From Blasia pusilla (taxonomy: Eukaryota; Marchantiophyta; Marchantiopsida; Blasiales), in contig CM114271.1 in the NCBI GenBank assembly GCA_050084515.1, positions 43,524,001 to 43,588,000 of the forward strand: 64,000 nt of DNA. Direction: 5' to 3'. A program made the position numbers and the translations under genes. Within the stretch, counting starts at the first letter, position 1. Each line of letters opens with the position of its first letter. The notes under the pieces were generated by a model, which was not told where the DNA came from, did no database searches, and was given only the letters and a program-made list of their open reading frames with translations. Positions 58,401-64,000 of the stretch are shown in pieces.

Positions 58401-60347
58401 CCTTTCATTGTTTACTTAGCAATTTGAAACCACCCTACCATGTCCTTGCATATATTCTAAATCAAGTATGATCAGGAAATCTAGCAAGAGTGATTGACCT
58501 TCAGTTTTCCTGCTCTTGCTGCGTCAACAGCTGCAGGCACAGTCAGCCTGTCTCCCGGGCCAAATATTCCACTTGGTCGAATGGCACAAGTCAGCAAACC
58601 ACTCTTCCCATTGGAGCTCAGCACTATTGCCTCGGCCTGAGCCTTTGCTTCTGAGTAGAAATCATTGTGCTGTCATTGAATGCAAATTGAACTTTGGTTA
58701 CATAACATATCACTCAAATCCTACTAACATGAGCTGAAAAGTATGCTGTGGGAACGTTGCCTTCCTAGTATGCATTACTGCACAAAGCACATTAGCTTAG
58801 GTGATTGTGGAAAACTTGACTGTCTAGAAATTGACGGGCTCATGCCGCTTGAAAACTATAAACGAACCTTATCTGGAATCGGTAGCGACTCATCCCCATT
58901 TACAATAGGAGTTTTACCATCGAAGACTACGCTGGGAGAGCTGGTGTAGATTAACTTCTTCACTCCATGTTCAATGCATGCATCAACGATATTTCGTGTT
59001 CCTGCACATATCAAGGATGTGAAGTAAGATCAGTGATACCAGTGGTATGGTCAATAACAATTCAAGCTTTGTGGTTTATTGCTTGCCATGAAACTCACCA
59101 CAGGAAGGTACCACGCTGAAAATGAATGCTAATCATTCTCCTGATTCCAGAATCTTTCCCCTCCAAAGATCCGAAGGCCCAGTTAAACTCAATTGATCAC
59201 ATTCTAGAACTGAGGAGATCGCACATCAATCGTTGGAACAATGTTTGCACAGAACACTGATCAAGCATTCGAACTGGTAATTCCTTCAAACTCTCTGTAC
59301 TCGGGTGTAATACAGAAAGTCAAATCCATCATCCACTCTTCAATCATGTCTGTAAAGCTAAAAGTCCTGATATTGATGGTTTCAGAAGGGAATAAAGAAC
59401 TCCAGACCTTTGACAGTTACATCGTAATGCAGTTCAAACTTGTTGATACTCGAGTCAGGCGCTGCCATGTGAAAGACCACGTCCACTCCTTTGCAAGCTG
59501 GCATCCGAAAGCGGATTATGAGACTTAGGGATCCAACACTAACGATTAGTCCAACAAAGGCCTTGTCTTTGAACATGTCAACCTCACGGCACTAATTATT
59601 GGTCATCATGAGTTTGCGGGAACGATATAAAATGTGGAATTTCATGAAGTTCGAAACTTAATTGGTACCTCGATGGTAGAGTCAAATCTCAAGGTATATC
59701 ATCAACCAGAGTCAAGCAAAGATCACACAAAACAGGTGTGGACTTCGAACTTGAAACAAATGTCGGTTTTCACTCATGAACCTCAATGAGTAGAACTGAG
59801 GCTCCTAAAACATTGAGGCTGAATGAGCGAAAGCTGACAGATGCAGGGAAACAAACAGCAATCGCCGGAATTCCTCAAATTCCCAGAAGATCCACTTCAA
59901 ATACCGTATGTCCATCTCACTAAAGTGCGGACTATGACAAATTAAAATTCGATCAATTTCTCCGAGTATGAATCCGGGTGCAAATGTTTGTGACTGTCGA
60001 CAAGTCTATCTACGTCTTACGACCTAAATCCTTCGAATTCCTCCTATGGTGCCCGGCTGTTAGGAGATCAGGGGTGAAAAGATTTAGGAAGAAACACCGA
60101 TCGTACCATCGAAGACCTGGTCACGATTGGTCAAATCTGCGCAAAGATATTCCACCCTTTCATCATTAAGGGCTTTCCCGAGAACGCCAATCAGCTCCTC
60201 GTCCGAGAGCGTCATCTGTGGCGCCAGATCCATAATGCGGATCTTATATTCGGTCTTTAGAATGAGCTGGTTCACCAAATGCCGCGCGGCAAAACCCCTG
60301 CCTCCTGTCACCAATGCCAGCACTGTGACTTCATCATCGAACCCCAT
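55420..60347 (-). CDS. 3BETAHSD/D: sterol-4alpha-carboxylate 3-dehydrogenase (decarboxylating) with reticulon domain
   Basis: Twelve exons on the complement, GT/AG and in phase: 60347-60107, 59488-59408, 59001-58868, 58669-58499, 58205-58080, 57915-57836, 57717-57519, 57093-56970, 56662-56488, 56257-56098, 55910-55844, 55568-55420; 568 aa. The enzyme oxidises and decarboxylates 4-carboxysterols during C-4 demethylation at the ER. Residues 1-350 are a short-chain dehydrogenase: an N-terminal NAD loop [23 protein letters not shown] at 126-136, the catalytic pair in YSEAK (Tyr157, Lys161), then [10 protein letters not shown]. From about residue 386 (VADILLWKE) a reticulon domain with long hydrophobic hairpins anchors the protein in the ER, ending near [17 protein letters not shown]. 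Length and fusion match the longer Arabidopsis isoform. The start is the family-like MGFDDEV; an upstream in-frame ATG at 60620 is probably leader. The last acceptor (55569) was chosen by phase. Confidence 0.95.
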
Positions 60348-60673
60348 CTCGCCCTTGCGCTCCTGCTCTCTGCTGCGGGCCGAGACGTGAGAGACGAGAA
60401 GAAGAGACCTCAAGACCAAGAGGAAGAGAGCGGAAATGAGCCGAAGGATTGGACTGGGCTGCTTTGCTTGGGCACTTGGGGGTTGGGAACTTACTTGGGC
60501 CCGCAATGGCCCTGCCTCTCCCTCTTCCCCGCTATCCCACGGTCCTCCAAACCAACGGACCGTCGGGAAGTGTTCGGAGAGCCATGATTCATACACGAAG
60601 AATGATGGGAAACACATCACGATACAAAAGAGGGGGCATGGAGACCCAAAAAATAGACCTCTGAGCCTTCCCC
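60348..60673 (-). promoter_or_regulatory. 5' leader/promoter interval of 3BETAHSD/D next to a retroelement
   Basis: Only 326 bp separate the sterol dehydrogenase start codon from the stop codon of the upstream reverse transcriptase, both on the minus strand. The interval has no clear TATA box and is open in frame with the gene back to 60620. The part nearest the retroelement (TAGGGGGAAGGC onward) should be its 3' untranslated sequence. Confidence 0.5.
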
Positions 60674-63325
60674 CTAACGACCAAAATCACCAACAGGAGA
60701 GACAATATCAATAACACCTAGAGAACTATGATTACTATTAAATGGGCCTCTAGCATTGGCGTTTCCAACCGCCTGAGGCCGCTGCAGATGCCCATTTGTC
60801 TGGGCGCGTTGCAAGACTATGGAGACCTGTTGCCTATAATAAAGTATCACAGTGGCTAAGGACAATCCATTTCTCGACTGGAGATGATGAGCGCCATCCG
60901 TAAGGAATGAGTCAAACCTCTCCCCCATCGCCCCGTACATCTCAATGGCTAGGAGGATAAATCGATGTCCGTCATGAAGTCGACTATCAATGTGGGTCTT
61001 CTTGACCGCCGCCGCCGCCGCTCCTTGTAGCAATCTCCCTTGTGCTACCACTTGGGCTCGCACCGCCTCCCGCGTAGGATCCGTCACTATAACATCCGCT
61101 ACCACCACCTCAGACTCCCTCGTCATGTAGAAATCAACACAGATAAGGGAATCCCGCATGGAGTAGTGCCTCTCTCTTTGTACATGGAATCCACTCTCCC
61201 GAGCAATAGAGAACATAATATCCCGCACTGCATCGTGAGTGGCTATCCTCTCACCCCCAACTAGACACCGTGCCAAATGCACACAAAGTGGATCCAGACT
61301 CTGGCGACACTCGCATTGTGTCGAACCAACCACCGTTGGTTGGGGCAGGCCAAGTCTGAACCTCATCGCTGTAGTGTAGGTAAGTGGTGCGATGCGGAAA
61401 GCCGGGATGAGGGGACGAGCCTCCACCCATGAGTCTGCCCCCTTTCCGGAGCAAGAGCGAATACGGGCCCGAACCTCCATGGGGATATTCCCGTCCGACA
61501 TAGTAGCTCTAAACAATGCATCAAAGTGGGCTTCCATCAAAGAAGATTGGAGCCCACACTGTCCGGAGGTAACTAGGGAAGAGAAAGAGGGAAGAACTGC
61601 TCTAGCCTCAACAAGAAGGGAGTCTCTACAAGCTATGAGTGAAGACTGAAGTGGGAAAAGACCATCCTCAACCTGGGAAACATATTGTAAAAGTAGCGGT
61701 CTATCCCTAACCAAAAATCGGGAGCAAAGGAGGGGTGCTACCCAACTCCCTAAAAAGGCTGAAGACGCCACTAACTCAGTCGCTATGAGCCCTACTCCAC
61801 CAAAGGCAATCGGCCAAGAAGCCTGTCTACGAGCTAACTCCCCCGCGGGGCACTCTAATGAGCCGGGTCCTAGAAGATCCCCAAACGCCTGCATAATCTT
61901 TCTATCAAAGGATCTATATAAGGAAGAAATATGGATAGTCGCCCACACGGTTCTACACAGATAACCAGGTCTATGTGCAAAACATGATGAGAGGATTTCA
62001 TAAGCTACTTGAGGGTCACCAATCCTTGTGAGATCGTCGACATGAAGAAGATCCTCGGTAAGAGCCGTCGCCACAAAACTCGATACAAAGTCCTGGCTCC
62101 CGAGTGGAACTCCCAAGACGGGAAGCCCTTCAGCAGATGTCAAAAAACCGTCGGGTAAATGAATATCCGTTGACAAGCCTAATGAAGAACAAGCCTTGCA
62201 CTTTCCCACCTTCACCGCGAGGCCGACGTGTGCCAACTGTGCTGAAAAGTGCTGAAATGCAGGAACAACCAAGTCTCCAGAGCCGACAATGTGAGTATCA
62301 TCTGCCAACAAAGGGAAAATGCAACTCGGGAAAGCCTCCACCATAGAAAGAACCGCTCGATAATGAGCCAAAGCAAACGCACCACCCAGGGGATCACCCT
62401 GACGCGTCCCGGTAGCAGACTCCAAGACCGTGACCTCCTCCTCAAACCTACCATGGTGAAAATAGAGAGCCAAGGGGGCCCCATAAAGAGCATGCACGAA
62501 GGGGATCATGCTCGTTATGGGACCCCCTGCATCTCTCAGCTCCGTGAAGATAGTTGCCCGAGACACTGAGTTAAAGGCGTTCTCCACATCAACTTGGAGA
62601 ACCACCCACTCATGATGTATATCTAAACAAGCCCTCAAACCTAAGGCTACAGCCTCACAACCGGCTGGCATGGCCACTCCGAACTGGTGGAGACTCATAT
62701 GTGACTGGAAAGCCTCACGAAACTGCAAAGCGATAGTGCGACTCACCAACCGCAAGAGCACCTCCCCTATGGCAATCGGACGGATCCCTCCATCCTCCTT
62801 CGATAATGCCAAAAGTCGCCCCGCCCCCAATACCTGGGCTACTGTTGTTGGCACTCTCCCCTGAGCTAGGTGAGAGGCAACCTGAAGCAACTCGGAAAAG
62901 CCGCTAGCAGAGTCCTCGGAGGGAAAGCAATCACGAAGGTGTTCGTACATCATACCGGACAACCCTCCAGCTGCTATCCTAGGGGAACGCCCGAGTACCC
63001 GTGCAAAGAGGGACGGGTTTAGGCATAAGGTCGTGTCAGGATGGAAGTCATGTACAAATGCTGGGATGTCAACCACTAGACGAGGGTGTAGCCTCCGGAG
63101 GGCGTCGATGGTAACAGTGGAAGGAGGAGCCATATCCATGGGGCGGAGCGCACGAGCCGCTCGCGAGTACTCCCCGACTCGCCCAAGTCTCCTACATCGT
63201 CGCAATCTGGCAGCTACAAGATCGTATGCTAGGAAAGCACGTGGAGTGCTACCTCTGGCATATGCCACAAACTCGCTCTGCAGAGACTCCCAATCACCTC
63301 CTCGGAAGCGCCGCAATCGGGCCAC
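60674..63325 (-). CDS. non-LTR reverse transcriptase with R2-like zinc knuckle and restriction-like endonuclease
   Basis: An 883-codon open frame, counted here from a GTG at 63325 because the true start is lost. Reverse-transcriptase motifs are in order: GGIRPIAIGEVLLRLVSRT (179-197), DVENAFNSVSR (246-256, motif A Asp), GTRQGDPLGG (306-315), and LLADDTHIVG (339-348, catalytic ADD). After a thumb-like region, a Cys/His knuckle lies at C671, C673, C681, H683 and C687. The C-terminal domain has ATHD at 695-698, where R2 elements have R-H-N, then VD at 730-731. A second Asp is 13 residues later (D744 in ADVIVTD), and Lys775-776 follow. The order and the 13-residue Asp-Asp spacing match the restriction-like endonuclease of R2-type elements; PD is changed to VD. 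No apurinic endonuclease domain is seen in the window. A second copy's tail is at 1-135. Confidence 0.85.
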   Translation of the reverse strand: MARLRRFRGGDWESLQSEFVAYARGSTPRAFLAYDLVAARLRRCRRLGRVGEYSRAARALRPMDMAPPSTVTIDALRRLHPRLVVDIPAFVHDFHPDTTLCLNPSLFARVLGRSPRIAAGGLSGMMYEHLRDCFPSEDSASGFSELLQVASHLAQGRVPTTVAQVLGAGRLLALSKEDGGIRPIAIGEVLLRLVSRTIALQFREAFQSHMSLHQFGVAMPAGCEAVALGLRACLDIHHEWVVLQVDVENAFNSVSRATIFTELRDAGGPITSMIPFVHALYGAPLALYFHHGRFEEEVTVLESATGTRQGDPLGGAFALAHYRAVLSMVEAFPSCIFPLLADDTHIVGSGDLVVPAFQHFSAQLAHVGLAVKVGKCKACSSLGLSTDIHLPDGFLTSAEGLPVLGVPLGSQDFVSSFVATALTEDLLHVDDLTRIGDPQVAYEILSSCFAHRPGYLCRTVWATIHISSLYRSFDRKIMQAFGDLLGPGSLECPAGELARRQASWPIAFGGVGLIATELVASSAFLGSWVAPLLCSRFLVRDRPLLLQYVSQVEDGLFPLQSSLIACRDSLLVEARAVLPSFSSLVTSGQCGLQSSLMEAHFDALFRATMSDGNIPMEVRARIRSCSGKGADSWVEARPLIPAFRIAPLTYTTAMRFRLGLPQPTVVGSTQCECRQSLDPLCVHLARCLVGGERIATHDAVRDIMFSIARESGFHVQRERHYSMRDSLICVDFYMTRESEVVVADVIVTDPTREAVRAQVVAQGRLLQGAAAAAVKKTHIDSRLHDGHRFILLAIEMYGAMGERFDSFLTDGAHHLQSRNGLSLATVILYYRQQVSIVLQRAQTNGHLQRPQAVGNANARGPFNSNHSSLGVIDIVSPVGDFGR

Positions 63326-63640
63326 AACCTCTCTATGGCCAGCCTTTCCTCCTCGGGTATAGCGAAGACACCATCATGGAAGGAGAAGTAGTAGATACCA
63401 CGAGAGCTCATCCATAGGATCAAGTGCGATCCTAGATAAGGGAAGGATGAGAGATTGGCGAAGCTCATCCCGAATAGCATGGGGGATCCTATGAAACAAC
63501 CTCGGGCAGGGAAAACGGGTCTCAAAGAGACCTGTGATACAACCAAGGTAGGACCTCAACCACTCCCATGCCTCGGGAGGGGGCGATGATGCATGAAGCA
63601 CCGGTGAGCATCCATGATCGACTAGAGGAACCACCCATCC
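63326..63640 (-). pseudogene. 5' part of the same retroelement ORF, frameshifted
   Basis: Upstream of the long frame the reading continues as RGGKAGHREV and then hits TGA. Neighbouring frames give DELSWYLLLLLP (63374-63634) and FAIPEEERL (63229-63546). The pattern of a Trp/Leu-rich stretch followed by a Gly/Arg-rich one, split over frames, indicates at least one frameshift near 63375. This copy therefore lacks a continuous N-terminus and is probably inactive. Confidence 0.6.
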
Positions 63641-63678
63641 GATTTTATCAAAGTTAGGAAATAAACTTTGATAAAATC
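63641..63678. repeat. perfect 15-bp hairpin at the 5' edge of the retroelement
   Basis: Arms GATTTTATCAAAGTT (63641-63655) and its complement (63664-63678) flank an 8-base loop. It starts a few bases upstream of the first retroelement-like codons. Confidence 0.9.
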
Positions 63679-64000
63679 ACTCATTCAGGAATTCGGAACC
63701 ATTTAGTTGTGAAATCAACAACATGAGTTGTCTTGGAAACATTCAAAGCATTACAACAAAACGAGACAACAAAGAGGACCCTAATACCTACATGAGAAAC
63801 CCTAAAACGACAAAATCTACAAAACAAAATAAAATGAAAAATACTTCACTAGAAGATTGACACAACGGATCAAAACGTAGAGGAAGTCGGTATCTCCGTT
63901 TTAATATAACACACGACCCCCCTCCATCCTCCATCCCACCATCAATCTCCTTCCCATCCCCGCCGCCATCCCGTGGAGCTCTGCCGCGCCCTCCCGTAGA
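63679..64000. other. no gene seen to the window end
   Basis: A-rich sequence turning CT-rich after 63910. No reading frame of note. Confidence 0.4.

Noticed and set aside
60348-60620. ATG at 60620 as the start of the sterol dehydrogenase
   Set aside because: The extra 91 residues lack homology to the family, whose N-terminus starts just before the NAD loop; this is more likely leader sequence.

Overview
This window is nuclear DNA from a land plant. Three intron-containing genes have plant-type products, and the rest is dominated by decayed plant transposons (Helitron, CACTA, Ty1/copia, Ty3/gypsy, and a non-LTR element of R2-like architecture). The sequence does not resolve the taxon. Most of the first 38 kb and 45-51.8 kb is AT-rich, gene-poor and full of nested, broken mobile elements. 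The three cellular genes lie between 38 and 60.4 kb and have intact splice signals.

Layout. 1-135: 3' end of a reverse-transcriptase ORF on the + strand, the same family as the long copy at the other end. 350-2880 (-) and 3310-4250 (+): two inverted Helitron helicase remnants, followed by two perfect hairpins. 6597-7255: a satellite-like array of GC-rich palindromes with a ~243-bp higher-order period. 7860-11330 (+): Helitron Rep (HUH/Y2) remnant. 15.56-25.91 kb: a decayed CACTA (En/Spm) element with TNP2 transposase, a second-ORF remnant and a right end made of TGACTCA-rich subterminal repeats. It carries a solo Ty1/copia LTR with a 5-bp target-site duplication and lies next to a deleted copia copy. 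26-38 kb: mostly noncoding, with several tandem repeats and a 331-bp MITE-like insertion whose empty site can be inferred from neighbouring repeat units.

Genes. 38080-44681 (-) encodes Integrator subunit 8 (five coding exons, 1444 aa predicted). It includes an N-terminal exon with a WIDF motif at the place of the metazoan WFEF phosphatase-contact motif. 51837-52913 (+) encodes a 196-aa predicted chloroplast glycine-rich membrane protein. 55420-60347 (-) encodes a sterol-4alpha-carboxylate 3-dehydrogenase fused to a reticulon domain (12 exons, 568 aa). 46.65-49.13 kb is a deleted Ty3/gypsy element.

The most unusual item is 60674-63325 (-), an 883-codon reverse-transcriptase ORF. It ends in a Cys/His knuckle and a domain that matches the order and spacing of the restriction-like endonuclease of R2-type non-LTR retrotransposons. 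Its stop codon lies only 326 bp upstream of the sterol dehydrogenase start codon on the same strand, so it may supply part of that gene's promoter or leader.
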